From the NCBI RefSeq assembly GCF_945859685.1, contig NC_079148.1, forward strand, positions 22,021,946 to 22,085,945: a DNA stretch of 64,000 bases. Direction: 5' to 3'. The notes under the pieces were generated by a model. That model had not been told where the DNA came from, searched no databases, and was given only the letters and a program-made list of their open reading frames with translations. Source of the stretch: Eupeodes corollae. Lineage: Eukaryota; Arthropoda; Insecta; Diptera; Syrphidae. The translations under genes were made by a program, and so were the position numbers. Positions 10,733 to 21,078 of the stretch are shown here, in pieces. The first letter of the stretch is position 1, and each line of letters starts with the position of its first letter.

Positions 10733-12057
10733 AAAAGAGGCTGGGATGCGATCCACACTGATAACTTCCCATCCCGTCTGTCGATTCGTCTTGCTTAAAA
10801 GTTTGTCTATATTTACTCCTAACAATTTTTACCAAATTTGCGTACCATTTTTTGTCGATTTTATTTTTTATGAAAAAACGGACTGTTGGATTTTTATATA
10901 AAGTTACTGAATATCGAAAACAATATTTTCTGTGAAATAAAATAAGTTTGAAGCCAATATTTTTAATTTTTGAAAACATATTGAGTCGAAAGTACATTTT
11001 TACCAAGTTTTAGTATTGTTTTTTTTAGATTTTTATTTTTTTGTACAAAAACTGACAATTCGATTTTTTCAAAATTCTACTGAATGTTAAGAACAATATT
11101 TTTTAAAAGATAAGAGTAGTTTAAAGCCAATATCTAAAATATTTGAAAAGATATTTGAGTCGAAAATCAATTCTTACCAACTTTTATACATTTTTTTTAG
11201 GTTTTTATTTTTTGTAAAAAAAACTGTCAATTCGATTTTTTTCAAAATTTCATCGAATGTTGAAAACAATATTTCTTATAAGATAAAATTGGTTTGAAGC
11301 CAATATTTCAAATTTTTGTAAAGATATTTGAGTCGAAAATCATTTTTTACCAACTTTTGTTAATTTTAATTCGGTTTTTAATTTTTGTAAAAAAAACTGT
11401 CAATTCGATTTTTTTCAAAATTTTACTGAATGTTGACATCAATATTTTTTGAAAGATAAAAGTAAATTAAAGCCAATATCTCAAAGTTTTGAAAATATAT
11501 TTGGGTCGAAAATCAATTTTTACCAACTTTTATTAATTTTGTTTAGGTTTTTATTTTTTGTAAAAAAAACTATCAATTCTATTTTTCTCAAAATTTTATC
11601 AGCTGTCAAAAACATTATTATTCGTTGCGCAAAATTGTTTTGGAGATGAAATCATATTTTAATCGTAAAAGTTTGGAGACGACAAATTTTTTTTTTTCAG
11701 TTTAAACCGTAAGTTGGATTTTTTTCCAAAAAATATGCTTCTTTGATATCACGTTACATATAAGATATTTAGGGTTAACCAAAATGTTCACGGTAAAAAA
11801 AAAACCACAAACGCAATTTTCTTGAGAGCCCTTTCTGCATCTTTCTGCCTTATAGTCTGTATAACAAAATAAATTTGAAGTCGATAGATCTTCTGGTTCT
11901 TGAGCTATGGACGACTAAAGAAACGTCGCGAACGTACGTACACACGCACGCACAGACATCTTTCTAAAAATCTTTTATTTCGATTCTAGGGACCTTGAAA
12001 CGTCGAGAAATGTCAAAATCGGACCCATTACAGTAACTTCCTATTTGAAGTTAAAAA
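10733..12057 (+). repeat. R repeat, most complete copy (~1.3 kb)
   Basis: It begins with 'aagaggctgggatgcga', followed by 'cacactgataacttccca'. The middle consists of about five degenerate tandem units of about 172 bp, each with a 'tttttgtaaaaaaaactgtc' core (about 10866, 11037, 11211, 11382, 11555), and it ends with a conserved ~300 bp segment closing in an imperfect palindrome 'aacttcctatttgaagtt' (about 12035-12053). Other copies lie at 412-763, 15112-17668, 48557-48673, 49614-49960 and 51005-52260. No ORF is conserved between copies, so it looks non-autonomous. The class is not recognised; a Helentron/DINE-like element is one possibility. Confidence 0.75.
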
Positions 12058-12081
12058 AAGGAATTATGCACACATCATTTA

Positions 12082-13737
12082 CAGTAAAACTTCGCTATAT
12101 CGAATTTGCACGGGACCATTCGCTTGTTTAGAAAATACTTTATACAGAAATTTTTTGTTTTTACTTTTATTTAAAGAAGTCAGTGATTTAAGTTTGGACT
12201 GCATTTTGTCTAATAAATTAAGAGATTAAAATAAATTAGTCGGTGCGTTACTCTTCATCTCCAGAAAATTTCGAAACACGTCGTAGGTTATATCGTATCG
12301 GTATTCGCCAATTCTTCTTGACTGGCCAATTCTTCTTCATCCAGTGTACGTAAAACAACTAATTAAATAATATACATTCCGGAAATAGAACGTATTTCCA
12401 CGATTTTCGAAAACACTGCAGAGAATATCTTCATTGGACCTTTTTAATCCTTGTCAGAATATCAATATCAACATTAACGTAATCTTCAAATGATGCACTA
12501 TTGTTTGCTACTGCTCTAAATGACGACTGTAAAGCAGCTAAACCAGATAGTGAAAGGAAGTAATCTTCATCGCAATGAGTCTGCATGCCATCTTTCGAAA
12601 AAGCTGCTTTTCAAAAACAATTTGCAATTGTTTCTGGTTTGACGTTAACATTCCAGATTAGATTTCGAACGGCTTGTAGCAAGTCTTTGGCCGAAACAGG
12701 TTTACTTTCGTCCATTTGTGTCAATATGTTCGACAAAATTCGTTTTCTGTAATGTTGTTTTAAGTTGTAGGTAATGCCTTTTTTTTGTTGAACTGATAAT
12801 CTACATCCAGAGATTGTATTTCCTTAAAACATCTTGATTTTTAGCCTTCTTTATAACAAGCAATTTAAGCTTCACCGACCCAGCCATATTGCTTGCAATA
12901 CGGACAGTAATTCTCTTTTAGCTCTGTCTTACATTAAAGCATTTCTTATTTTTAAATGCCAGCGCTTTATTGGGTAAGCATTTGAAAATCAAACCAGTCT
13001 TGTCACCATTAAAGATGTCGTTTTTGCTGAAATTTTGTACCAATCATGGCAAAACATTTATAACCCAATCATCACAATCCTGTGTGTTGACATCTGCACT
13101 TTCCCCACATATGATTGATTTTTTGAACGATTCCGTGCCGTTTCTTAAACTTGTCCAACCATCCTGCACTTGCTTCAAATTCTTCGTGTCCCGTTGCGTT
13201 GGTGAACTTCTTGGGTTTTGTCTCATCAGTGGTTCAGAGACAGGAAGATTCCTACCGCGGCAGTTATCCATTTTTCATTGCTTCATCAATATCCTCGAGA
13301 AGACATTTTCGAAGTCTTTTGCGTTTAGTGATTTATTCCTCGTCTTCTACGTTTTTTAAAGTCACTGCTTCGTTTTTTAAAATTGTTGATATAAGCTACT
13401 GGGAGGAATCCTAAATTGCATAGCAAAATCTGTTTTTTGTTAGTCAATCCTTTTGGTTATGATTTAATAAAGAAATTCTGGAAGCTATTCTTTCTTCTCA
13501 TGCTGTTGTTTTAAAAAAAAAAAAAATTTTAAATAATCGTGATGTGGAAACAAAAACGTATGAGATTTGGATTTCCAGCAACAAAATTTGTTCGTTTTAT
13601 AGAAAAATTCGCTTTATGGAAATTCGTTATAAGGAGGATCAAAACACACCGAAAAAGTAACCAAAAAGATGTGTACTCAAAATCAATTCGTAATAGAGAG
13701 ATCTTATGTAGAAGTTCGTTATAGCGAAGTTTGACTG
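12082..13737 (-). mobile_element. Tigger/pogo-like DNA transposon, dead
   Basis: Inverted ends read CAGTAAAACTTCGCTATA (left) and CAGTCAAACTTCGCTATA (right, inverted), each beside a TA. This resembles pogo/Tigger termini. The minus strand encodes a broken Tigger/Jerky-type transposase: FEASAGWLDKFKKRHGI (about 13180-13130, CENP-B-type DNA-binding domain end), a CGESADV-like block, DDW.INVLP, then DIFNGDKTGLIFKCLPNKALAF with the first catalytic Asp (GDKTGL, about 13020-12990), FNVRQS, and NMAGSVKLKLLVIKKAKN (about 12890-12850). Stops and frameshifts recur, and the C-terminal third is barely readable. Confidence 0.8.
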
Positions 13738-14991
13738 TATTGTTTAAATGAATTTTAAAAATAAGGACTATCATACTTTTGTAATAAACCCTTACAATTA
13801 TTTTTATAGGACACAGTCAAATTCCCTAAAAACCCAATAAACCGATAATATGAAATCCTTGAAATGTCGAAAATTTAAATTATAATTACAAATCAAAAAT
13901 CCAAGTAAAAATTCTAGGGAGCCAAAAATGAGCTGATCGTTATTAGAAAATTAAATCATTTTCCGCATTTTTCCAGATTTTGAGATTTTGTCTTTTCGAA
14001 ATTCTAAATTTGCTGCATTTTGGGTTTCATCGATTTCGGGTTTTTGGAATATTGTAAGCAGAATTTTTCTTTTGCTGAATTATAAAAAACTCGTGATTAA
14101 AATACGAATAAGTTAGCAACAGTGCTCATAAGTCCGAGAATACTTTCAATTTTCTTAATACTTTTTATTACTTCAAAGAACTAAGAATTTAAGTACGTAA
14201 TGGAAAGGAATTGCATTGAATTTTAAGCATTAAATCACGTAACTTTAAGAAAAACCAAAGAAGCATTCAAGATATAAACAAAATATTTTCTTCATACAGC
14301 ATCAACTTTCAGTAAACTTATATAAATTCAAAATCCTTAGACAAAACCTTTGGAGAAGAAACCTGGACACTTACTGACATGTGACCAAGCATGGCCTGAA
14401 TTAAAATAAGCATCTTCTAACATATGTCATTATATTTCTGATTCTGGAAATTTCCCACTCCAAAGAATTCAAATGGACAGTTTCTTTAAAATATTCAAGA
14501 GATATCCACGATGCAAATTGTTATAAGTAATAAGAGATTCAAAGAATCTCTTAAAATCACGTACATCTCTTAAAATTTCAATTTTGGTGGTGAACGGAGG
14601 AACGGAATAGAGTTTTTATTTTTGCTAAAACTTAACGTTAAGAAAATTTGGTTTTGAAAATAAATTTGCAACGAAAAAATAAAACTAAATGCATTGAACA
14701 TGTTATTCGTGCATTATACAAGACAGCTGTGGTGGAAAAATAAAGAAAACCTCAATAATTCGACGAATCTCTAATCGATAAAGATGTCTTTCGAATATCA
14801 ATGAGATTTTCATTTGAATTCTTATTAACATTCACATCTTCTATTTGATATTTGTGTGTATGTTCAATCTACATACATGAATATAGGTACCGACCACCAC
14901 AAGACTTTACTAGAAAATATTAAAACAAGAGTTTATTTTATAGTTTTTCCTTGGAATTGTAGAGTAACCAAGTTCAAAAATGTACCTACAG
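13738..14991. other. no recognisable feature
   Basis: AT-rich DNA. Short frames on either strand have no identifiable content. Confidence 0.5.
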
Positions 14992-15030
14992 TACAGTGTT
15001 GGCCAGAGCTAAAGCAACTTTATTTGTTGT
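14992..15030. repeat. solo Tc1-type terminal repeat
   Basis: The sequence 'cagtgttggccagagctaaagcaactttattt' closely matches the inverted right end of the Tc1 element at 18811-20083 (cagtgttggtcaaaac, then aaagcaactttaattg). No partner end is visible nearby, so this is probably a relic of the same family. Confidence 0.5.
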
Positions 15031-15380
15031 TTGTATTTTTAGGCTCAAATGCTTTTATTGATAAATTTCTTTACTACGATGCATTGGAATTGTTAAAACT
15101 TATTTTAAAAAGAGGCTAAGGTAAGACCTACACTAAAAACATAATTGTCAGTCTGTCCATTCGCTAAAGCTTGAACAAAATAATTATGACAATATTTTGT
15201 GTGAGATTAAAATAAAATAGGAGTCAATATTTTCTTTGCTCTCATAATACTTAGGTCGAAAACCACCTCATATTAGTTTTATGTTGTTTTTGTAGGTTAT
15301 CGTGTTTTGTAAAAAAGTTGACTTTTTTTTAAGAACTTAAACTAAACTTGGCAAAAATGTTAAAATATATAAATAATAAT

Positions 15381-15478
15381 TAGGTGGCGCAACAGTCCGT
15401 TGAGATTTAGGACCTAGAGACTTACAACTCTGAACCATTCCGATTTTTAATCCGAATCCCAGAAGAAATTTGTTACCT
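15381..15478 (-). mobile_element. SINE fragment, 3' end only
   Basis: 'taggtggcgcaacagtccgt' followed by 'tagagacttacaactctgaaccattcc' matches the 3' end of the SINE family on the minus strand. It lies inside the R repeat. The tRNA-like head is absent. Confidence 0.7.
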
Positions 15479-15695
15479 AGATTTTTAGTCGAACATTAAT
15501 TTTTGTCAATTTTAGCAGCATTTTTGAAAGTTTTTATTAGGTTAAAAATATTGATTGGATTTTTCTAAAAACGTTTTAACAACAAATTTTTCTATATAAT
15601 GAAAAAACTTGGAGTGTCCAAATATTCGAATCAAACATCAATTTTTTGCAATTTTGCGTAATATTGTCACTTCTGAATTTTTTGATAGCGATATA

Positions 15696-17307
15696 CAGTC
15701 CGTAACATTTGGATAATATCACCTTTTGTTTTTTTTTTTGCAGCTAACTGTTTTCGATGCTTTTTTGATGAAAAAATAACGAAATACATATTAGATCTAA
15801 AGATAAGTGAGTTTTCTTGAGATTAAGACAGTTTTTAGCCAATTTCTTAACATTAACGGTTTTTTTTGAGCTAAAATTATTTGCAGTCAATAAAGTGTTC
15901 ATTTTTGTTTGCAGCATTAGAATAGCCTCATTTGACTTAATACACAGTTTAAGCAAAAATTTGTCAGAGTGAGTATCGGAAGTGGAAGCCGGCGGGAGTT
16001 TATAAATAGTTTATTTCTTCTGTTTCTATTTAATTTTTCTTTAAATCGTTTAAATGGGCAGACAAAATTTATTATCTGCAACGGAAATAGCCAAAAGAGA
16101 GGCCTATAGTAATCAAGGGGTTTCTAATCGATCTATAGCTAATAAACTTAATTGGAGCCCAAAAGTGATAAACAATTATTTTAAAGATCCCTTATTTTAT
16201 GGAAAAAAATACAAAGGACGTACTTCTAAAGTACTTTTGAGCCGAGACAAGCGGAATATTACAATTCTACCCTATGAATAAGATAGGGCACGAAGTTGGA
16301 TTAGAAGTTAGCCGAATGACCATAAGTAGGGTCATTAAAGGTGCTGGACACTTAAAGTGACTAACACTTAAGAAAAAACAATCACTGAACAATGGGCGTA
16401 AGTAACAGCGGCTTAATTTTGCAAGACTTCAAATGGCATGGAATGCCAATGGCAGCAGCCATTCAAACGATTGGCGAAAAGTGATATTTTCAGAAGAGAA
16501 AAATTCTAGTTGGATGGGCCGTACGGATATAACTATTATATATATATATAAAATTACTCCCATGATTTAAGAAAGGAATAGTTATTTTTAGATCGACATC
16601 ATAACCGAGAGCGAGGAGTAAGTAAGTAAGGAGATATTGCATCATTTTATGCCACAATTGACTTATATTTTGGGAATTGTAAAATGACGGCGGCACACTT
16701 CAAGACTATATTAGGAACAGCACTAACTCAGTTCCAGGATACTTTTGGACCGATTCCAATTATTTTTCAGCAGGACAATCTATCCACAGTCCACACTGCT
16801 GGTGTAATTAACGCATGGTTGCAAGACCAAAATATTCAACAATTATCCTGACCACCCCGCTCTCCAGATTTTAACATAATCGAAAATGTTTGAAACGCAA
16901 AGTTAATGAAGGTGGTAAGCAGTACGCAAATAAAGAGGAGCTTATTGAAGGCATTAAAGTGGCCTGGGCACAAATTTCTTTAGATCTCCTAAAATTTTTG
17001 GATGATTCCCTAAAAGATCGCGTTTTTGACGTCATTCAAAATAATGGTGGCTGTACAAAGTACTAAAATGATGTTATTAACTACATAAAATAAATAAAAC
17101 TGTGTTCTTAAAAAAAAATTTTTTTTTCATTTTCACCAAAATAAACAATATTGAGGACATTCTAATGTAACAAAAAAATATACGTTTTTGCGACTACAAA
17201 TAAAACCACCTCACAAAATTCCGGAAGATTTTTAAAATCACTTAATTTTTTTTTATCTCAAGTTGGAAAATAAATTATGTGTGAGGCTTTTCAAATGTTA
17301 CGGACTG
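15696..17307 (+). mobile_element. complete Tc1-like element (1.6 kb)
   Basis: Perfect 16-bp terminal inverted repeats CAGTCCGTAACATTTG (15696-15711 and inverted at 17292-17307), each flanked by TA, define the element precisely. It carries one damaged transposase gene on the plus strand. The same termini recur at 48359 and 53202. Confidence 0.9.
16054..17066 (+). pseudogene. Tc1-family transposase pseudogene
   Basis: The gene starts at ATG 16054 with MGRQNLLSATEIAKREAY and an HTH region (GVSNRSIANKLNWSPKVINNY), the paired-like DNA-binding domain of Tc1 transposases. After the first 75 codons the frame breaks. Further blocks can be read in other frames: WKKVG/VSRMTISRVIKGAGH-like (about 16300), WRKVIFSEEKNSSW with the first acidic position (about 16470-16510), a degenerate middle containing a TA microsatellite (16535-16553), IIFQQDN with the second Asp (about 16765), WPPRSPDFNIIEN with the last acidic residue (about 16850-16890), and the family-typical ending GGCTKY at 17066. 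It is inactive. Confidence 0.85.
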
Positions 17308-17679
17308 TATTTAATTTTTGCCAATATATTCGAGTCGTATACCAATTTTTACGAACTTTCGATAGTGATTTGTAGGTTTTTTATTTAAACCGTGACTTCT
17401 ATTTTACTCGAAGTTAAAAACGTTATTCTTCGTTATATAAAGGTATTCTTAGGGTAACATCATTTTCTGTTCGTTAAATATTCGAGGTATTTGTCACCTA
17501 CCTATTTTCCATGAAAAAAAAGGAAATTTATTTTATTTTTTAAAATGCCACTAACTTTGTGTCATGGCATTTATATTTGGGCCAAGCAAAATGTTTACTT
17601 TTTTTAAGCTCCTATAGTTAAAAAAAATACTATATCTTTTCAAAGCCCTTTATGCAGCTTTGGATGTTATTATCTTCTT

Positions 17680-18811
17680 TTTTTTTAAATAAACACACAC
17701 TCAAGGGGATATTATTACCCTTATTATGCAGAGGCACAGTGTGAGCACTAGGAAGAGGAGAGAGATGTCGGTGCACATTGGTTTTGAATTCCTGAATATT
17801 GCAATGACTTGGAAAGACAGAGTGTGGTAAGGCATTCCACATTCGAGTAGTACGGCTAAAGAACGAACCTCTGTATTTAACAGTACGACCGAAGATGGGC
17901 TCGAGGGTATATTGATGAGCATTCCTAGAAGCGCGAGTATTACGGTTGAACTGTTTAAAGGGAGGAATGCAACTGTTTATTTCACTAGAGCATAAGCCGT
18001 TAAAATAACGGTAAAAGAGGGTCAGACAAAAGACCCTACGACGATCTTCAAGCGAAGTAAATGAACTTATGATGATATTATCACCAATCAATCTAAATGC
18101 TCTACGTTCAATACTATCCACGAGGCTTAAGTAAGTTGCAGGAGTACCAGCCCAGAGATGGGAGTTATACTCAAACTTTGGACGTATGTAAGTCTTGTAG
18201 ATAACAGCCAGATCAGAAGGGGTGAAATATTTCTTGCATCGCCTAAGGAAACCCAAACACCTTCCGGCATTTTTGGCGACATCGCGTATGTGATCATTCC
18301 ACAAGAGGTGGTTGTTGGACCCACATACCGAGAATATCGAGGTGTTCAGTCTCATTGATGCAAGTGCCATCCATGGATAATGGCAATGGGGGTATATTTC
18401 GCTTTAACGATACAAGACAGCATTGCGTTTTCGAAGCATTAAATTCCACCCTGTTTTTTAATTTCCATTGAACAATGCTGTTTAGGTCGGAATTTAATGA
18501 GCTTATTATATTTTGTCGTTGCAGTTCCACATCCGAAGAAGAGGGATGTAAGTCTGAAAACGAATATGAAAAGCTAAGAGTACTATCGTCAGCGAAACAA
18601 TGTATTGGATTAGATGTTGCAGATAGGAGATCATTAATAAAAATGAGAAAGAGTGTTGGAGATAAAACAGAGCCCTGGGGCACACCAGCCTTTATTTTAT
18701 GGTTTTCAGACTTGAATCCATCCAATACTACTTGTATTGAACGATCCGAAAAGTAATTACTAATCCAATGAAGCATGGGATTCGTGTCTCTATTGAAAGA
18801 CTTGTGCATAC
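17680..18811 (-). pseudogene. LINE 3' half: reverse transcriptase (Jockey/CR1-like), 5'-truncated
   Basis: Reading the minus strand from 18809, the frame gives NYFSDRSIQVVLDGFKSE, then AGVPQGSVLSPTLFLIFIND and the RT active-site box FADDST (YXDD-type, about 18600), followed by NRVEFNASKTQ. Near 18325-18345 a frameshift moves into a second frame that continues with NNHLLWNDHIRDVAKNAGRCLGF, the RT thumb, and the usual C-terminal tail SRTTRMWNALPHSVFPSH (about 17840-17790). An A-rich tail at about 17680 marks the 3' end. The last 15 or so residues of the apparent ORF are read into the neighbouring R repeat. The 5' side stops at a Tc1 element. Apart from the frameshift this is one of the better preserved coding stretches. 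Confidence 0.8.
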
Positions 18812-18960
18812 AGTGTTGGTCAAAACCTTAACAACTAACTACATCCATCTTTATGTTAAATTCAATACATTATGTTTTTACTTCTAAATAGACCACAAAA
18901 GAAAATATTTTTTATAACCGTTCATTAAATAAGCCAAGTAGGACAGTCACCCTAATTTTT

Positions 18961-19382
18961 GTTGGACGGTTAGAAAATGGAAGAACGCAGTCTTTTCGAA
19001 CGAGTTCAAATTCAATTTCAAGGGTTCCGATGGTTTTCGTCGTATTTGCAGACCAGCCTAAGAGGCAATAAATTCACGTTGCACCAAAGCTACTGTGAAA
19101 CACGGAGGAGGTTACCTAATGGTGGGGGGATGTTTATCAGGGCATGGACTGGGACCGATTGGTACAGATGGTATAATAGATCGTTTTATGCTTTTAGGCT
19201 CAGTTGCCTCTCAATTGGATAATTCGGCAGGACAACGCCCAAACCTTATATTATCAGGTCCAATACGGTTAAGACGTGGTTTCAAGAAAATCGGGTTAAC
19301 ATGTTACAATAGCCACAGTCTCCAGGTCTCAATAGAACAGTCTCACCCCATGGAAAATCGATGGGAAATTGTAGATCGATGA
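18961..19382 (+). pseudogene. Tc1 transposase C-terminal half, frameshifted
   Basis: The readable pieces are VKHGGGYLMVGGCLSGHG and IDRFMLL (residues before the second catalytic Asp in Tc1 transposases), a QDN-like remnant, NLILSGPIR.WFQENRVN-like sequence, and a final WEIVDR, matching the family ending HLWEIVDRR. Frames change several times. The N-terminal DNA-binding domain is missing, so this is an inactive remnant. Confidence 0.75.
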
Positions 19383-19551
19383 ATTGTAAGAACTAATTGC
19401 AAAAATAAAAAATATCAAAATAGATTTGGTTGCGAATATATCCCAAACAGCATTATAAGCAATTTAACTGACTCCATGCCTCGAAGATGTGCTATAGTGA
19501 TTAAAAACAAGGGGTTTACTATCAAATACTAGCAATATTTTAGTAAGACTA

Positions 19552-19821
19552 TAAAATATATATTAGGTGGCGCAATAGTCCGTTGAGAAATAGGGCCTAG
19601 TAACTTACAACTCTCAACCATTCCTGTGTGCGAGGGCACCTACAGTTTTTAAGCCGAATCTGAAGGGCTAATTTGAGAAAGCACTTTTTATGACAAGAAT
19701 TAGTCTTGATGAATTATACAATTCCCCGCAAGAGGCAGTACCCGTGAAAAAACTTTAGATGGCATAGGCATGTATTGAACCCAAGACCTCTGGCATGACA
19801 GTCCAACGCACTAACCATCGC
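19552..19821 (-). mobile_element. tRNA-derived SINE with 15-bp target duplication
   Basis: It is flanked by a perfect 15-bp duplication, ATTTTAGTAAGACTA (19537-19551 and 19822-19836). On the minus strand the head has a tRNA-like promoter with a B box in the 'ttgggttcaatacatgcc' region; the body and the 3' end gcgccacctaat are shared with the other copies. The final few bases of the head are missing. The SINE lies inside the dead Tc1 element, so it inserted later. Confidence 0.9.
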
Positions 19822-20412
19822 ATTTTAGTAAGACTAAAAAAATATATACATTTTTTAAAAGCTGCTTTTATTTTGAACAGTCTAATATTAAACTGATTGT
19901 AGTAATTGTACTCTATTTAATAAACTATTACAAAAACAATTAAATATTTTATTTTAACTTCGAAACTGTAAATATTTATTTAAATTTTAAAACCAAAAAT
20001 AAACAATAACTGAATTCTAAAATTGTTTTTTAATTATTTCAAAATCGAGGCAATTAAAGTTGCTTTTGTTTTGACCAACACTGTTTCTGAATATTGCAAG
20101 TAAATGCTAAAAAATGGTTATGTCTGCAAATACCAAATACAAATGCGTCTATTTCTATTTTAACGCTCGTAAACAAATTTATATCTCATAAAAATAACAT
20201 TCATTCCATTCTTAGCGTTTATTTTAAAATATTTCTAAGAAAAATCGTTATTTATTTGCTAAAAAGTAATTCTTTGCTATTGATAATAAAAAAAACACAA
20301 CTCTAGAAGTTTATTACAAACCAACAAAAATAAAAATCAAATATTTCACACCTTCCATTTAAAAAAAGTAAATAATGAAGTAAAAATGTTAACAAGAAGT
20401 GTGAAAATTTAC

Positions 20413-21078
20413 CTTTTTAACAACTTCTCGCTTTTCGAAATCAATCATTGCTGGATTACGATCGGATATATCCAACTGATTTTCCCGCGCTATTCTAGCT
20501 CTGTTCGACAACACAGCTGCCACAATTTCACCAACTTCTTCTTCTGCTACCATTGGCGTTGCTTCTGCTTCTGTCTTTTGTGTTTCACTCTCACTAAATA
20601 ATGATGAAGACGGCGATGAAACTGACGCTGACGATAACGATGACAGCAATAAAGATGGAGATGCCGAAGCATCCGCCATTATCATACCACCACCACCATT
20701 CGCATTAGTATTCGAATTCGAATTTGCATTTGAACTCAAAACAATCGAATCGATATTCCCGCCACCAATGGCGGCCGCATTTATCGGTCCATCATTCGAT
20801 TCACTGTAATTCCTTAAACCGATTTCGATAACAATTTTATTGCGATTTAAATTTTTCGGATGATTTGTCGCTAGCAAATTATAATCCCGTCCCTGATTGT
20901 TGTGGTGATGGGCGCTAGCACTCACCGAATCACTAGCCACCTTCTCACGAAGCTTAATTATATTCGATATGTTGAGACTGTTTGTCAAAGTGATGCCAGT
21001 GATAAAGACAAGGACTATTGTTATCGTTATACCAATGACAAGCAGAGTTGGCATACGACAACATTTCGTACTGCACAT
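20413..21078 (-). CDS. host gene, first coding exon of a type II membrane protein
   Basis: The frame is open from ATG 21078 (context CAACGATG; upstream in-frame codons are UTR-like) through 222 codons to a splice donor AAAAAG|GTAAAT at 20413/20412, in phase 0. The protein begins MCSTKCCRMPTLLVIG. Residues about 10-31 form one hydrophobic segment after a short basic, Cys-rich tail, as expected for a signal anchor. Then follow a possible coiled or stem part (IIKLREKVAS), His- and Asn-rich stretches, runs of Gly, Ser and Ala from simple codon repeats, an acidic Glu/Ala segment, and a charged end FEKREVVKK. The architecture (short tail, anchor, long low-complexity stem) fits Golgi/ER type II enzymes, for example class I alpha-mannosidases, but no catalytic domain is in this exon, so the function is unassigned. 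Coding bias and GC content exceed those of the surroundings. The next exon should lie to the left. Confidence 0.7.

Larger units (their letters stand above)
15112..17668 (+). repeat. R repeat interrupted by SINE and Tc1 insertions
   Basis: The left part (15112-15695) starts with a degenerate 'agaggctaaggtaagacctacact' head and continues with the 'gagtcgaaaa..accaatttt' type internal units. After the Tc1 element the repeat resumes at 17308 with 'gagtcgtataccaatttttacgaac', followed by 'ttaaaccgtgacttctatt', the 'cattttctgttcgttaaatattcgagg' block and 'gccaagcaaaatgtttac', in the order seen at 11590-11840. It stops at about 17668, where a LINE 3' end begins. Confidence 0.65.
18811..20083 (+). 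mobile_element. Tc1-like element with nested SINE
   Basis: Inverted ends CAGTGTTGGTCAAAAC lie at 18811-18826 and, inverted, at 20068-20083. A TA precedes the left end; the right flank is TT, probably mutated. Plus-strand remnants of a Tc1 transposase lie at about 18960-19382. A SINE is inserted at 19552-19821. The element abuts the truncated 5' edge of the LINE at 17680-18811. Confidence 0.8.

Noticed and set aside
13529..13774. Overlapping frames on both strands at the right end of the Tigger element
   Set aside because: They run through the terminal repeat and lie outside the transposase.
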